From: Peteryoungia ipomoeae
GTDB lineage: Bacteria; Pseudomonadota; Alphaproteobacteria; Rhizobiales; Rhizobiaceae
Length of the DNA: 64,000 nt
NCBI RefSeq assembly: GCF_004912165.1
Contig: NZ_STGV01000004.1
Span: forward strand, 186,001 to 250,000
Direction of reading: 5' to 3'
Shown: positions 52,825 through 62,093 of the stretch, piece by piece
Layout of the letters: each line of letters starts with the position of its first letter
Position numbering within the stretch: the first letter of the stretch is position 1
The notes under the pieces: generated by a model
Seen by the model: the letters and a program-made list of their open reading frames with translations, nothing else
What the model was told of the DNA's origin: nothing
The model's database searches: none
Program-made: the position numbers and the translations under genes

Positions 52825-54351
52825 TCAGTGGCGGTTCTTGCCGATCAGGCGCGAGCGCAGGCTATTGGATATCGCGTCGAATAGGAACACGACGATGAGA
52901 ATGAGGAGCACCATGTAAGCGACGTTTTCCCAGTCGGAATTGGTGCGCATGGCTTCCCAGAGCTTGAGGCCGATGCCGCCGGCGCCGACCGCGCCGATGA
53001 TCGTTGCCGAGCGTGTATTGCTCTCCCAGAAATAGAGCGCCTGCGAGGCAAAGACGGGCATGACCTGGGGCAGCACGCCGTAACGCTGGACGGCGGCAGC
53101 TGGCGCACCGACGGACTTGACGCCTTCGCGCTGCTTGTCGTCGATATTTTCAAGCGCTTCGGAGTAGAGTTTGCCGAGCGTGCCGGTGTCGGTGAAGAAA
53201 ATCGCCGAGATACCCGCAAGCGGTCCGGGGCCAAAGGCGCGGGTGAAGAAGAGCGCCCAGATCAGCATGTCGACGGAGCGGAGGAAATCGAAGAAGCGCT
53301 TGGTGATCTGGTTGACCGGCCGATTGCGGGTGATGTTGCGCGCTGCGATGAAGGCAAGCGGGAAAGCCACCAGCATGGCAAACAGAGTGCCGACGAAGGC
53401 CATGACAATGGTCTGCAGGAGCTTCGTCCAGACGTCGAGATGCTGCCAGGAGGCATTGTAGAGGATGTTGTTCCAGGCAAGGGCCAGATTGCTCATGGAA
53501 GGATCGATACGATCAGCCGAGGTTACCTTCTGCCAGACTTCACCTGCTGAAAGATCGAAGAAGGGCGAATTGGTATCGAAGATGAAATTTTCCCAGCCGA
53601 AGAAGCGTTTGCGGATGCGCACACGCTCTGACGACACATCGATCCAGCCGGCGGCGCCGAAATAGGCGATGACCCGGCCACCGATCGAGCGCTGTTCGAC
53701 CCAGTCGGCGCTTGCGCCGTCAATGGTGACGGTATCTGCCTCGGCGTCGAGAAGAAGGCGCACGGAATGATCGCCGCGGACGAGGGTCACGGTCTTGCCT
53801 GCGATCTCGATATGGGCAGAGCTGCCGAGATTGACGACCGCCTCGGTGATCACCTCCTCCGACACCGGCTGTGTCGGGGATGGCTGCACGGGGGCCGCGG
53901 CCGGAGCGCTATCCTGCGGCGTCGTGGGCGCCATGAAGCTGAAAGACGAGCTTGGCTTGGCTGCCGGGGCGGGTTCGTCCACCACTGCGGCTGCCGCGGG
54001 GGCAGCGGAGCGGGTGATCGTCTCGTGCCGTGTCTCGATCCAGTCCGGGTTCGGATTGGGGCCAATCGGGTCGAAGCGAGGATAGCTGATCGTCAGTGCC
54101 CCGTCGCGATCGATTTCGAATTCGGGGCGGATCTCATAGGAGACCCAGTCGGCGAGATAGTTTCCGGCAATGCCCCAATTGGCTTGGGTCAACGTCTTGC
54201 CGATGGCGAAGAACCACCAGCAAAAGAGGAAGTAGAGCGCAAGCATGCCGATCGAGATCGGTGCGCGATAGCGTTGCCAGAGCGAGCGTTCCAGAACATG
54301 CGGATAGCGTTCTGCAAGGCGGTTCAATTCGGCGGCGTTCATCATGGCCAT
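52825..54351 (-). CDS. phnE: Phosphonate ABC transporter permease PhnE with large insert
   Basis: The C-terminal ~220 residues are a binding-protein-dependent permease (LQTIVMAFVGTLFAMLVAFP, LRSVDMLIWALFFTRAFGPG, GAVGAGGIGLKLWEAM with the EAA-like loop). The first membrane segment (ISIGMLALYFLFCWWFFAIG) is separated from these by about 240 residues containing a Pro/Ala-rich stretch and a beta-rich domain, expected to lie in the periplasm. It has 508 residues, about twice a simple PhnE, a form known in rhizobial PhoE/PhoT transporters. Start ATG 54351 follows GAGG; it is seven bases after the first permease gene. Confidence 0.9.
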   Translation of the reverse strand: MAMMNAAELNRLAERYPHVLERSLWQRYRAPISIGMLALYFLFCWWFFAIGKTLTQANWGIAGNYLADWVSYEIRPEFEIDRDGALTISYPRFDPIGPNPNPDWIETRHETITRSAAPAAAAVVDEPAPAAKPSSSFSFMAPTTPQDSAPAAAPVQPSPTQPVSEEVITEAVVNLGSSAHIEIAGKTVTLVRGDHSVRLLLDAEADTVTIDGASADWVEQRSIGGRVIAYFGAAGWIDVSSERVRIRKRFFGWENFIFDTNSPFFDLSAGEVWQKVTSADRIDPSMSNLALAWNNILYNASWQHLDVWTKLLQTIVMAFVGTLFAMLVAFPLAFIAARNITRNRPVNQITKRFFDFLRSVDMLIWALFFTRAFGPGPLAGISAIFFTDTGTLGKLYSEALENIDDKQREGVKSVGAPAAAVQRYGVLPQVMPVFASQALYFWESNTRSATIIGAVGAGGIGLKLWEAMRTNSDWENVAYMVLLILIVVFLFDAISNSLRSRLIGKNRH

Positions 54352-54358
54352 GGGAACC

Positions 54359-55321
54359 TCACGTAACCGACTGAAAAGCCTGCTCGCCAACCAGCTTGCG
54401 GCGAAGCATGGCGGAGAACTGATCGATGGCGATAACGGTCGTCAGCAGGAGCAGGATGATGGCAAGCGTCTTTGCCTCATGCCCCTGACCGATCGACAGT
54501 CGCAGCAATTCGCCGATGCCGCCGCCACCGACGGCGCCGATAATGGTGGAGGCGCGGACGTTGATTTCGAAACGCAGCAGGGCATAGCTGATAAAATTGG
54601 GCATGATCTGTGGCGTGATGGCGAACCAGACGCGCTCAAACCAGTTGGCGCCAACAGCACGCAAACCTTCGTCGGCGCGCATATCGGCATTCTCGATCAC
54701 CTCGAAGAACAGTTTGCCCAGCGCGCCAATCGTATGCACCGTGACGGCGATGATGGCGGGGATGGGGCCGAGCGAGAGGGTGGCCAGAAAGAAGCCGGCA
54801 ATGACGACTTCCGGAAAGGCACGCAGGATTTCCATGTAGCGGCGCACCGGCCAGCGGATCCAGGCGGCGGGCATCATGTTCTTCGCGGCGAGAAACGACA
54901 GGCCAAAGGCGATGATCGTCGCAACCACGGTCGACATCAGAGCGATGTTCACCGTCTCGGCCATCTTGTGAAAATATTCCGGGATGTAGAGGCTTTCGGT
55001 GATGTAGAGCCGGCCCTCCGGATAGTTGTATTTCATGCTGCCATCGGCATAGGGCGAAGACAGGTCAAAGAGCGCGCGCCAGATTTCCCATCCGTCCCGC
55101 GGGACCAGATCTTCGATGAAATCAAAGAAGTAGGGCAGGCGATCGAAGAACTTGCCGGAATTGGTCTCGTTGGCAAACCAGAGTGAACCGGAAATGGCGA
55201 GGAGGAGCAGGAGGAGACCGAAGCCGGTGTAGAGACGTCGCTTGGCCGCCAGTTCCTGCCAGTGCCGCTCGACACGCGCGCCGCGTTCGCTCAAGGTTGG
55301 CTGTGTCGCAGTGATGGCCAT
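54359..55321 (-). CDS. phnE: Phosphonate ABC transporter permease PhnE
   Basis: This 320-residue inner-membrane permease has an N-terminal segment (LYTGFGLLLLLLAISGSLWF) and a C-terminal permease domain with STVVATIIAFGLSFLAAKNM, EILRAFPEVVIAGFFLATLS and GAVGGGGIGELLRLSIG, the EAA-loop region contacting PhnC. Start ATG 55321 follows GAGAGG. With the second permease it forms a heterodimeric channel for the PhnD-bound phosphonate or phosphate. It lies between phnD (80 bp) and the longer phnE. Confidence 0.92.
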   Translation of the reverse strand: MAITATQPTLSERGARVERHWQELAAKRRLYTGFGLLLLLLAISGSLWFANETNSGKFFDRLPYFFDFIEDLVPRDGWEIWRALFDLSSPYADGSMKYNYPEGRLYITESLYIPEYFHKMAETVNIALMSTVVATIIAFGLSFLAAKNMMPAAWIRWPVRRYMEILRAFPEVVIAGFFLATLSLGPIPAIIAVTVHTIGALGKLFFEVIENADMRADEGLRAVGANWFERVWFAITPQIMPNFISYALLRFEINVRASTIIGAVGGGGIGELLRLSIGQGHEAKTLAIILLLLTTVIAIDQFSAMLRRKLVGEQAFQSVT

Positions 55322-55401
55322 TGCCGCTTGTCCTCTCGACTCTTCAAAAGAAGACCGCCGGCTGTCTGTCAGCCGACGGCCCATCTATGCGTCAGCTGAA
55401 A

Positions 55402-56307
55402 TCAGCCGCCGATGGTTGCCTTGCGGGCGTCGATGATGGGCTTATAGAAGTCGACGTCGACTTCGGTGTAGCCCTTGAAGTCACCACCCTGGATGGCCGA
55501 GAAGCAGGCCGGATCAGAGTTTGGCAGGTCGACCATGAACTGCTTGAACTTGGTCTTCATATCGTCGTTCATCGAGGTGCGGACAACGATCGGGCCGTTC
55601 GGGATCAGCGGAGATTTCCAGACTTCGACAAGGTCCTCCATGTTCAGGATGCCCTTGTCGACCATCTTGCGCAGGTTGCCGGACGAATAGCCGTCCTTGA
55701 ACTCGCCAACGCCCGAGCCCCAGGTGGTGCCGACGTCGAAGGTGCCCTTGACGACTTCGAGAACGAGGTTCTCATGGCCGCCGCCGAAGCCGGTGGAGGC
55801 AACAACCTGGTCAACCGGGGCGCCGAGCGCTTCCGGCAGGGTGACGAGAGGAACGAGGTAGCCGGAGGTGGAGTCCGGATCGGCGTAGCCCAGCTTCTTG
55901 CCCTTGACGTCTTCGATCTTGGTGATGCCGGAATCCTTGCGGGCAACCATGATCGAGTAGTAGCCGCTTGCGCCGTCGGTCTGGACCGTGGTCAGGATCG
56001 GTTCAACGGCATCAGCCTTGGCGAGGTGAACCTTGGCGAAGGCAGACGCGCCGAGCTCGGCATAGTCAAGCGTGCCGCCAAGCAGGCCCTGGACAACGCC
56101 GTCATAATCGGCTGCCGGGAAGAGCGAAACCTTTTCAACGCCGAGAACCGACGGGAGCTTTTCAGTCATGCACTGGAAGTTGCGCAGACGGTCGGCTTCG
56201 TTCTCGCCACCGAGAATGCCGATGCGGAATTCCTTGAGGTCTTCGGCCTGGGCGCTGACGGCGAGGGCGGCAAATGCCGCAGTGGCAAGCAGGATCTTCT
56301 TCAACAT
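55402..56307 (-). CDS. phnD: Phosphonate-binding periplasmic protein PhnD
   Basis: A signal peptide (MLKKILLATAAFAALAVSAQA) leads into a substrate-binding protein with FRIGILGGENEADRLRNFQC, VSLFPAADYDGVVQGLLGGT, ELGASAFAKVH and DPDSTSGYLVPLV, which line the phosphonate pocket in the PhnD family. It has 301 residues. Rhizobial members of this group (PhoD) also bind phosphate. It is 80 bp after phnC, with the usual high-expression position between ATPase and permeases. Confidence 0.93.
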   Translation of the reverse strand: MLKKILLATAAFAALAVSAQAEDLKEFRIGILGGENEADRLRNFQCMTEKLPSVLGVEKVSLFPAADYDGVVQGLLGGTLDYAELGASAFAKVHLAKADAVEPILTTVQTDGASGYYSIMVARKDSGITKIEDVKGKKLGYADPDSTSGYLVPLVTLPEALGAPVDQVVASTGFGGGHENLVLEVVKGTFDVGTTWGSGVGEFKDGYSSGNLRKMVDKGILNMEDLVEVWKSPLIPNGPIVVRTSMNDDMKTKFKQFMVDLPNSDPACFSAIQGGDFKGYTEVDVDFYKPIIDARKATIGG

Positions 56308-56387
56308 GACAGTGTCTCCCGTTGGATTGGGTTTGAGGTTCAAATGTCTCGAATGCGCCCCTCGCGCAGGGCCGGCGATCTTCGTGG

Positions 56388-57245
56388 TCAGGCCTCGGCA
56401 ACTGCCAGAGTGCGCAGACCCGGGGATGGGATGGCGCGCGCCTCATTGTCCTGGCGCGATATGTTGATACTGGTCGAGGTCATGGTCTCGTCGATGCCGC
56501 TGCCATGCTGGTCGGCGCCGTAGATTTCATGCACCGCCTCGGCTGTGAGCTCGTTTGGCGAGCCGTCGAAGACGACGCGGCCACGGGCCATGCCGATGAT
56601 GCGCTCGCAGTAATTGCGGGCGGTATCGAGCGTGTGGAGATTGGTGATGATGGTGATGCCCTCGCGCTCGTTGATGTCGCGCAGAGCGTCCATGACGATC
56701 TTGGCGTTGAGCGGATCCAGCGAGGCGATCGGCTCGTCGGCAAGGATCATCTTCGGCGATTGCATGAGCGCGCGCGCGATGGCCACGCGCTGCTGCTGTC
56801 CGCCCGAGAGCGTGCCGGCCGGCTGCAGGGCCGTCTGCTCAATGCCGAGGCGCTCGAGCGCGGCAATCGCCATCAGGCGCTCCTCGCGGGTGAAAAGGCC
56901 AAGCAGACTGAGGCCTGTCGAGCGATGATTGAGACGACCGAGCAGGACGTTGGTCAAGACATCCAGACGCGGCACAAGATTGAACTGCTGAAAGATCATC
57001 GCGCAATCGCGCTGCCAGTTGCGCAGCGCAGAGCCCCGCAAGGACGAGACTTCCAGATCGCCGAAACGGATGCTGCCGGCGGTCGGATCGACCAGGCGGT
57101 TGATCATGCGCAGAAGGGTGGACTTGCCGGCGCCCGAGCGCCCGATAACGCCGACCATCTGTCCTGACGGGATATCCAGCGTCACCTTGTCGACAGCGGT
57201 ATTGCTGCCGAACTGTCGGGTGAGGTGGGTCAACTGGAATTGCAT
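56388..57245 (-). CDS. phnC: Phosphonate ABC transporter ATP-binding protein PhnC
   Basis: PhnC is the ATPase of the phosphonate/phosphate importer. Walker A is [14 protein letters not shown], the signature [20 protein letters not shown], and Walker [13 protein letters not shown], all intact. The 285 residues include a short C-terminal extension. A Pho-box-like repeat lies about 70-100 bp upstream, in the ~120-bp gap after the hexapeptide transferase gene, so phnCDE can be transcribed separately from phnG-L under phosphate limitation. Confidence 0.95.
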   Translation of the reverse strand: MQFQLTHLTRQFGSNTAVDKVTLDIPSGQMVGVIGRSGAGKSTLLRMINRLVDPTAGSIRFGDLEVSSLRGSALRNWQRDCAMIFQQFNLVPRLDVLTNVLLGRLNHRSTGLSLLGLFTREERLMAIAALERLGIEQTALQPAGTLSGGQQQRVAIARALMQSPKMILADEPIASLDPLNAKIVMDALRDINEREGITIITNLHTLDTARNYCERIIGMARGRVVFDGSPNELTAEAVHEIYGADQHGSGIDETMTSTSINISRQDNEARAIPSPGLRTLAVAEA

Positions 57246-57312
57246 GGGTATGTCCTTCGCCGTCGTTTATCGCGGTGTTGGGTATCCACTAATGGTCCAG
57301 CGTGAAGCGCGA

Positions 57313-57330
57313 ATGTCAGTTTTGCGTCAG
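57313..57330 (-). promoter_or_regulatory. Pho-box-like direct repeat upstream of phnC
   Basis: On the minus strand CTGACGC and CTGACAT are separated by AAAA, an 11-bp direct repeat of the rhizobial Pho-box form CTGTCAT-N4-CTGTCAT. A third degenerate unit (57335-57341) continues the 11-bp phase. It sits ~70 bp upstream of phnC, so PhoB activation of phnCDE is likely. Confidence 0.6.
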
Positions 57331-57369
57331 TTTTGCAAAGATGCGGGACGCCCTGAAAATCCTGGACTT

Positions 57370-57984
57370 TCAGGTGTATTTTGACAGGAATGCAACGGCG
57401 TCGAGCTCGCGAAAATCCTGGAGCGCCGCAAAGAGACGATCGTGCTCCCAGTCCCACCATGCGAGCGCCTGCATAGCTACTGCAACGTCTGCGGGAAAGC
57501 GCTCGCGGATCAGCTTGGCTGGCACGCCACCGACGATGGTGTAGGGTGCGACATCGCGGGAGACGACGGCGCCAGCACCGATCACGGCGCCATCGCCGAT
57601 TGTCACGCCAGGAAGGATCGTGGCGCCATGGCCGATCCAGACATCATGGCCGATGGTCACGCGGTTGTCGCGCCGCCAGGCGAAGAAGTCGTGGTCGTTT
57701 TCCGCGCCTTCGAAATAGTCTGCGGCGCGATAGGTGAAGTGATGCAATGTGGGGCGCCATGTCGGATGATTGGTGGCGTTGATCCTGACGCTGGCAGCGA
57801 TGTTGGCAAACTTGCCGATGCTTGTGCACCAGACAGCGCCATCATGCATGATGTAAGAATAATCGCCCATCTCGACTTCGTCGAGCCGGCATCGGTCTGC
57901 CACTTCGGTGTAGCGACCGAGCCTTGAGCCGGTGACGCTGGCGGTTGGGTGGATAAGCGGTTCGAGGCCGAGTTTCTTTGTCAT
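57370..57984 (-). CDS. Phosphonate-operon hexapeptide acetyltransferase
   Basis: This is a left-handed beta-helix transferase of the phosphonate-associated family. The repeats include [20 protein letters not shown] and the acetyl-CoA region [20 protein letters not shown] with [20 protein letters not shown]. It may acetylate aminoalkylphosphonates before C-P cleavage, the job done by PhnO in E. coli, but that is inferred from context. Its start overlaps the phnL stop by four bases and it ends the phnG-L transcription block before the Pho box. Confidence 0.87.
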   Translation of the reverse strand: MTKKLGLEPLIHPTASVTGSRLGRYTEVADRCRLDEVEMGDYSYIMHDGAVWCTSIGKFANIAASVRINATNHPTWRPTLHHFTYRAADYFEGAENDHDFFAWRRDNRVTIGHDVWIGHGATILPGVTIGDGAVIGAGAVVSRDVAPYTIVGGVPAKLIRERFPADVAVAMQALAWWDWEHDRLFAALQDFRELDAVAFLSKYT

Positions 57985-58688
57985 GCGGCCACCTTGCGCG
58001 GCGAGAACTGCATGACGTCGAGGATGCGATCGGCAACAGCCTCGCGGACTTCCTCGTCGTGGAAGATGCCGAGAAGGGCAACGCCTGCCTCCTTCTTGGC
58101 GCGGATCATCGACACGACAACGGCGCGGTTGGCAGCGTCGAGCGAGGCTGTTGGTTCATCGAGCAACAGGACGGCATGGTCGGTGATGAAGCCGCGGGCG
58201 ATATTGACGCGCTGCTGTTCGCCGCCGGAAAAGGTGGAGGGCGGAAGCTGCCACAAGTCGCGCGGAAGATTGAGCCGGCTCAACAGTTCTGCTGCCCGTT
58301 CTCTTGCTTCCTCGCCTGGCGTGCCGCGCGCAACCAGCGGTTCGGCAACGACGTCGAGGGCCGAGACGCGTGGCACGGTGCGCAGGAACTGGCTGACATA
58401 GCCGAGGGTGGTGCGACGGACTTCGAGCACGGTGCGGGGATCGGCGGTCGCAATGTCGACGATGCGGTCATGGTGGGTGACGAGGATCTGTCCGGCATCG
58501 ACGGCGTAGTTGCCGTAGAGCATCTTGAGGATCGAGCTTTTGCCGACGCCGGAGGGGCCGCCGAGGACGACACATTCGCCCGACACAATCGAGAAGGAGA
58601 CATCGGAGACGACTGGCAGGACAAGGCCGCCGCGCAGATGCATGGTGAAGCTCTTGCAGACTTCGGAGACGACGAGGGGCGTGGGCAT
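57981..58688 (-). CDS. phnL: C-P lyase complex ABC-type subunit PhnL
   Basis: PhnL is an ABC-type ATPase that helps PhnGHI attach the phosphonate to ATP-derived ribose. Walker A is [14 protein letters not shown], the signature [16 protein letters not shown], and Walker [13 protein letters not shown]. It has 235 residues, the usual size. It follows phnK by 23 bp and is coupled to the acetyltransferase gene by overlap. Confidence 0.95.
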   Translation of the reverse strand: MPTPLVVSEVCKSFTMHLRGGLVLPVVSDVSFSIVSGECVVLGGPSGVGKSSILKMLYGNYAVDAGQILVTHHDRIVDIATADPRTVLEVRRTTLGYVSQFLRTVPRVSALDVVAEPLVARGTPGEEARERAAELLSRLNLPRDLWQLPPSTFSGGEQQRVNIARGFITDHAVLLLDEPTASLDAANRAVVVSMIRAKKEAGVALLGIFHDEEVREAVADRILDVMQFSPRKVAA

Positions 58689-58711
58689 GGTCTTTCCTTT
58701 CGCGACGTCCG

Positions 58712-59488
58712 TCAGACCTGGAGGATCGAGGAGACGAGAAGCTGGGTGTAGGGCTGACGGGGATCGTCGAGGACGCGGTCCGTCAGGCCCTGTTCGATGA
58801 CATGGCCGTCCTTCATCACCATCATCCGGTGTGAAAGCAGGCGGGCGACGGCGAGATCATGCGTGACGACGATGGCCGAGAGGCCGAGGTCGTTGACGAG
58901 TCCGCGCACCAGATCGAGCAGGCGGGCCTGGACCGAGACATCGAGGCCGCCGGTCGGCTCGTCCATGAAGACGAGGCGGGGGCCGGTGACGAGATTGCGG
59001 GCGATCTGCAGGCGCTGGCGCATGCCGCCGGAAAAGGCGCGCGGCTGGTCGTCGATGCGATCGGTGGAAATCTCGACCCGCTCCAGCCATTCGCTCGCCG
59101 TCTGGCGGATCTTTCCGTAATGGCGATCACCAACCGCCATCAGACGTTCGCCGACATTGGCGCCAGCCGAGACCGTCATGCGCAGGCCATCGGCCGGGTT
59201 CTGGTGGACGAAGCCCCAGTCGGTGCGCATCAGGAAGCGGCGTTCGGCTTCTCCCATGTGGTAGAGCTCGCGGTACTGGCCGTCGCGCATGTGGTAGTCG
59301 ACGCTGCCGGTCGTCGGCATCAGCCGGGTGGAGAGGCAGTTGAGAAGCGTTGTCTTGCCCGAGCCGCTTTCACCGACAATGGCGAGCACTTCGCCCGGCC
59401 AGAGATCGAAGGAGACATCGGAGCAGCCGATCCGGCTGCCGTAGAACTTGGAGAGGTTGCGGACTTTCAGAAGTGGCTGGTCGCTCAT
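58712..59488 (-). CDS. phnK: C-P lyase complex ABC-type subunit PhnK
   Basis: PhnK is an ATP-binding cassette protein that docks on PhnJ in the C-P lyase core and is needed for turnover. Walker A is VGESGSGKTTLLNCL, the signature AFSGGMRQRLQIARNL, and Walker B LVFMDEPTGGLD. It has 258 residues. The start overlaps the phnJ stop by four bases (ATGA). It resembles peptide transporter ATPases but has no permease partner here, consistent with its complex role. Confidence 0.95.
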   Translation of the reverse strand: MSDQPLLKVRNLSKFYGSRIGCSDVSFDLWPGEVLAIVGESGSGKTTLLNCLSTRLMPTTGSVDYHMRDGQYRELYHMGEAERRFLMRTDWGFVHQNPADGLRMTVSAGANVGERLMAVGDRHYGKIRQTASEWLERVEISTDRIDDQPRAFSGGMRQRLQIARNLVTGPRLVFMDEPTGGLDVSVQARLLDLVRGLVNDLGLSAIVVTHDLAVARLLSHRMMVMKDGHVIEQGLTDRVLDDPRQPYTQLLVSSILQV

Positions 59489-60378
59489 TCGGCGGCCTCC
59501 TGGTTCTGGGCGAGCATCTCGCCGACATGGCCCTCGGCCTGGCGCGTCTCGCAGTGATCGGTATCCGAGCAGACGAACATCCGGCCGCCCTTATCGTCGA
59601 GCACGACCTCATCGAGATAGACGTTGTGGGCACCGCAGAGCGCACAGGGCTTGTCGAAGGACTGGATCTCGAACGGGTGATCCTCGAAGTCGAGGCTGAC
59701 AACGTCGGTATAGGGCGGAACCGCATAGATGCGCTTTTCACGGCCTGCGCCGAAGAGCTGCAGGGCCTCCGACATGTGCATTTTCGGATTGTCGAACTTC
59801 GGCGTCGGCGACGGGTCCATCACATAGCGGCCCTCGACCTTCACCGGATAGGCATAGGTGGTGGCGATGCGGCCGTGCTTGGCGATATCCTCGTAGAGCT
59901 TCACATGCATGAGGCCGTATTCTTCCAGCGCATGCATCTTGCGGGTTTCGGTTTCGCGGGGTTCGAGGAAGCGCAGAGGTTCGGGGATCGGCACCTGATA
60001 GACCAGCACCTGGCCTTCCCGCAGTTTCTCCTCGGGGATGCGGTGGCGGGTCTGGATGATCGTCGCTTCGCCTGTTTTCGTGGTCACAGCGACTTCGGCA
60101 ACCTTCTGGAAAAAGGCGCGGATGGAAACGGCGTTGGTCGTGTCGTCAGCGCCCTGATCGATGACCTTCAGCGTGTCCTCTCGGCCGATGATCGATGCGG
60201 TCACCTGCACGCCGCCGGTGCCCCAGCCATAGGGCATCGGCATTTCACGGCTTGCAAACGGTACCTGATAGCCGGGGATGGCGATCGCTTTCAGGATCGC
60301 GCGGCGGATCATGCGTTTGGTCTGTTCGTCGAGATAGGCGAAATTGTAGGTGGCGAGTTCCATTGCCGGCGTGCTCAT
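59485..60378 (-). CDS. phnJ: Carbon-phosphorus lyase PhnJ (radical SAM)
   Basis: PhnJ breaks the C-P bond of ribosyl methylphosphonate, releasing methane or another hydrocarbon and a cyclic ribose phosphate. Cys245, Cys248 and Cys270 are the expected [4Fe-4S] ligands and Cys276 the catalytic thiol; their spacing (3, 22, 6) equals that of the E. coli protein. The start YNFAYLDEQTKRMIRRAILK and PMPYGWGTGGVQVT are family blocks. It has 297 residues and is coupled by four-base overlaps to phnI and phnK. Confidence 0.96.
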   Translation of the reverse strand: MSTPAMELATYNFAYLDEQTKRMIRRAILKAIAIPGYQVPFASREMPMPYGWGTGGVQVTASIIGREDTLKVIDQGADDTTNAVSIRAFFQKVAEVAVTTKTGEATIIQTRHRIPEEKLREGQVLVYQVPIPEPLRFLEPRETETRKMHALEEYGLMHVKLYEDIAKHGRIATTYAYPVKVEGRYVMDPSPTPKFDNPKMHMSEALQLFGAGREKRIYAVPPYTDVVSLDFEDHPFEIQSFDKPCALCGAHNVYLDEVVLDDKGGRMFVCSDTDHCETRQAEGHVGEMLAQNQEAAE

Positions 60379-61481
60379 TCTGCGGCCTCCTTGAGGTCGG
60401 TCTCATCGTTGCGGCTCGCATCGTGTTTCGCCCGCATGCGGCGGACGAGATCCAGTTCGGCCTGGAAGTCGACGTAATGCGGCAGCTTCAGATGCTCGAC
60501 GAAGCCGGTCGCCTGGACGTTGTCGCAATGCGAGATCACAAATTCCTCGTCCTGGGCCGGGGCCACGACATCCTCGCCGAATTCCTCGGTGCGCAGTGCA
60601 CGGTCGACCAGCGACATGGACATGGCCTTGCGTTCGCTCTGGCCGAAGACGAGGCCATAGCCGCGGGTGAACTGTGGCGGTGCCTTGGCCGAGCCCTTGA
60701 ACTGGTTGACCATCTGGCATTCCGTGACCCGAATTTCGCCGAGCGAGACGGCGAAGCCGAGTTCCGGCACATCGAATTCCACCTCGACCAGACCCATGCG
60801 GATTTCGCCGACAAAGGGATGGGTGCGGCCATAGCCGCGCTGGGTGGAATAACCGAGTGCAAGCAGGAAGCCCTCGTCACCGCGGGCAAGCGCCTGGAGG
60901 CGCAGGTCGCGGGGCATCGGAAATTCCATCGGCTCTCGGGTGATGTCGCCGGCGATGTGATCCTCGGGTATCTCGCCATCCGGCTCGATCAGGCCTTCAC
61001 CATCGAGAATGTCGGAAACGCGCATGACGGCTTCATGGGCGTCATCCCGATGCTCTGGTTCAGCGACGGCTTCGTCTTCGAGCAGCGAGGGGTCTAGCAG
61101 GCGGTGGGTGTAGTCGAAGGTTGGTCCGAGCAGCTGGCCGCCGGGCAGATCCTTGTAGGTGGCGGAGACGCGGCGTTCGATCCGCATGGTGGCGGTCTCG
61201 ATTGGGCGCGAGGTGCCAAAGCGCGGCAATGTGGTGCGATAGGCGCGCAGCAGGAAGATTGCCTCGATCATGTCGCCGCGGGCCTGTTTCAGCGCAAGGG
61301 CTGCCAGCGTGCAGTCGTAAAGCGAGGCTTCCGCCATGACCCGATCGACGGCGAGGCCGAGCTGAGCGACAATCTGGTCGACTGTGACGGATGGGAGCGC
61401 CCGGTCGCCACGGCGGCGATCGGCGAGAAGTCTGTGGGCATTGGCAATGGCTTTTTCGCCACCCTTGACGGCAACATACAT
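60375..61481 (-). CDS. phnI: Alpha-D-ribose 1-methylphosphonate 5-triphosphate synthase subunit PhnI
   Basis: PhnI is the nucleosidase subunit that swaps adenine of ATP for the phosphonate within the PhnGHIJ core. The start MYVAVKGGEKAIANAHRLLA, the SLYDCTLAALALKQARGDMI block and LGYSTQRGYGRTHPFVGEIR are conserved landmarks. The C-terminus contains FVEHLKLPHYVDFQAELDLV. It has 368 residues, close to E. coli PhnI. Its stop overlaps the phnJ start by four bases and it begins three bases after phnH. Confidence 0.95.
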   Translation of the reverse strand: MYVAVKGGEKAIANAHRLLADRRRGDRALPSVTVDQIVAQLGLAVDRVMAEASLYDCTLAALALKQARGDMIEAIFLLRAYRTTLPRFGTSRPIETATMRIERRVSATYKDLPGGQLLGPTFDYTHRLLDPSLLEDEAVAEPEHRDDAHEAVMRVSDILDGEGLIEPDGEIPEDHIAGDITREPMEFPMPRDLRLQALARGDEGFLLALGYSTQRGYGRTHPFVGEIRMGLVEVEFDVPELGFAVSLGEIRVTECQMVNQFKGSAKAPPQFTRGYGLVFGQSERKAMSMSLVDRALRTEEFGEDVVAPAQDEEFVISHCDNVQATGFVEHLKLPHYVDFQAELDLVRRMRAKHDASRNDETDLKEAAE

Positions 61482-61484
61482 GGC

Positions 61485-62093
61485 TCAGGCCTCCCCTTGA
61501 GAGATGGCGCAAGTGCGTGGCAGGGCGATGAATTCGCGGCCTGCCGTGAGGATGAGGTCGACCCCGCGGGGGAAGAGGCCACGATTGTCCATCCACTGAC
61601 GCAGGAAGGTGTCGGGCAGACCTCTCGGCGCAATGCTCGCCGTGTTGCGGATGCCCGGACCCGTTAGGATCAAGGGGAGGCCATCGTGAAGCGAGGCAAG
61701 CTGCACCACCAGTGTGGTCGAGCGATCGGGGTATTCCTGTGTGCCCTGGGCAAAATGCATGAGAACCGGCATGGCGTTCTCAAGGCCGGAGAAAGCGAAA
61801 CGGGCATCGGCCTTCTCGGCGACGACAGGTGCACCCGTGTGAAATCCGATCCAGGCAGGCAGGGACGATTGTGCAAGTGATGGGGCCAGCCAGACAGGCG
61901 TGTCCTGATCGCAAAGGGTGAGGAGCAAGGCACCGGATGCCATGTCCAGGGGCGGGGGCGGTGCAAGCGTGGCGGTCATGGTCTGCAGCGATCCGGGCCG
62001 CGCCATCGCATCCATGACCTGTCGGAAGGTCCCCTGTGCGTCATGAACCGGATCTGCGAAGGCGCCAACGAGGCTTGAGGCGGAGGTGTGCAT
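61485..62093 (-). CDS. phnH: C-P lyase core subunit PhnH
   Basis: PhnH is a PLP-transferase-like subunit without a cofactor, needed for phosphonate coupling to ATP. It shows FADPVHDAQGTFRQVMDAMA near the N-terminus, LLTLCDQDTPVWLAP and RGLPDTFLRQWMDNRGLFPR. It has 202 residues. Its start overlaps the phnG stop by one base and phnI follows directly, the invariant phnGHIJ order. Confidence 0.93.
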   Translation of the reverse strand: MHTSASSLVGAFADPVHDAQGTFRQVMDAMARPGSLQTMTATLAPPPPLDMASGALLLTLCDQDTPVWLAPSLAQSSLPAWIGFHTGAPVVAEKADARFAFSGLENAMPVLMHFAQGTQEYPDRSTTLVVQLASLHDGLPLILTGPGIRNTASIAPRGLPDTFLRQWMDNRGLFPRGVDLILTAGREFIALPRTCAISQGEA

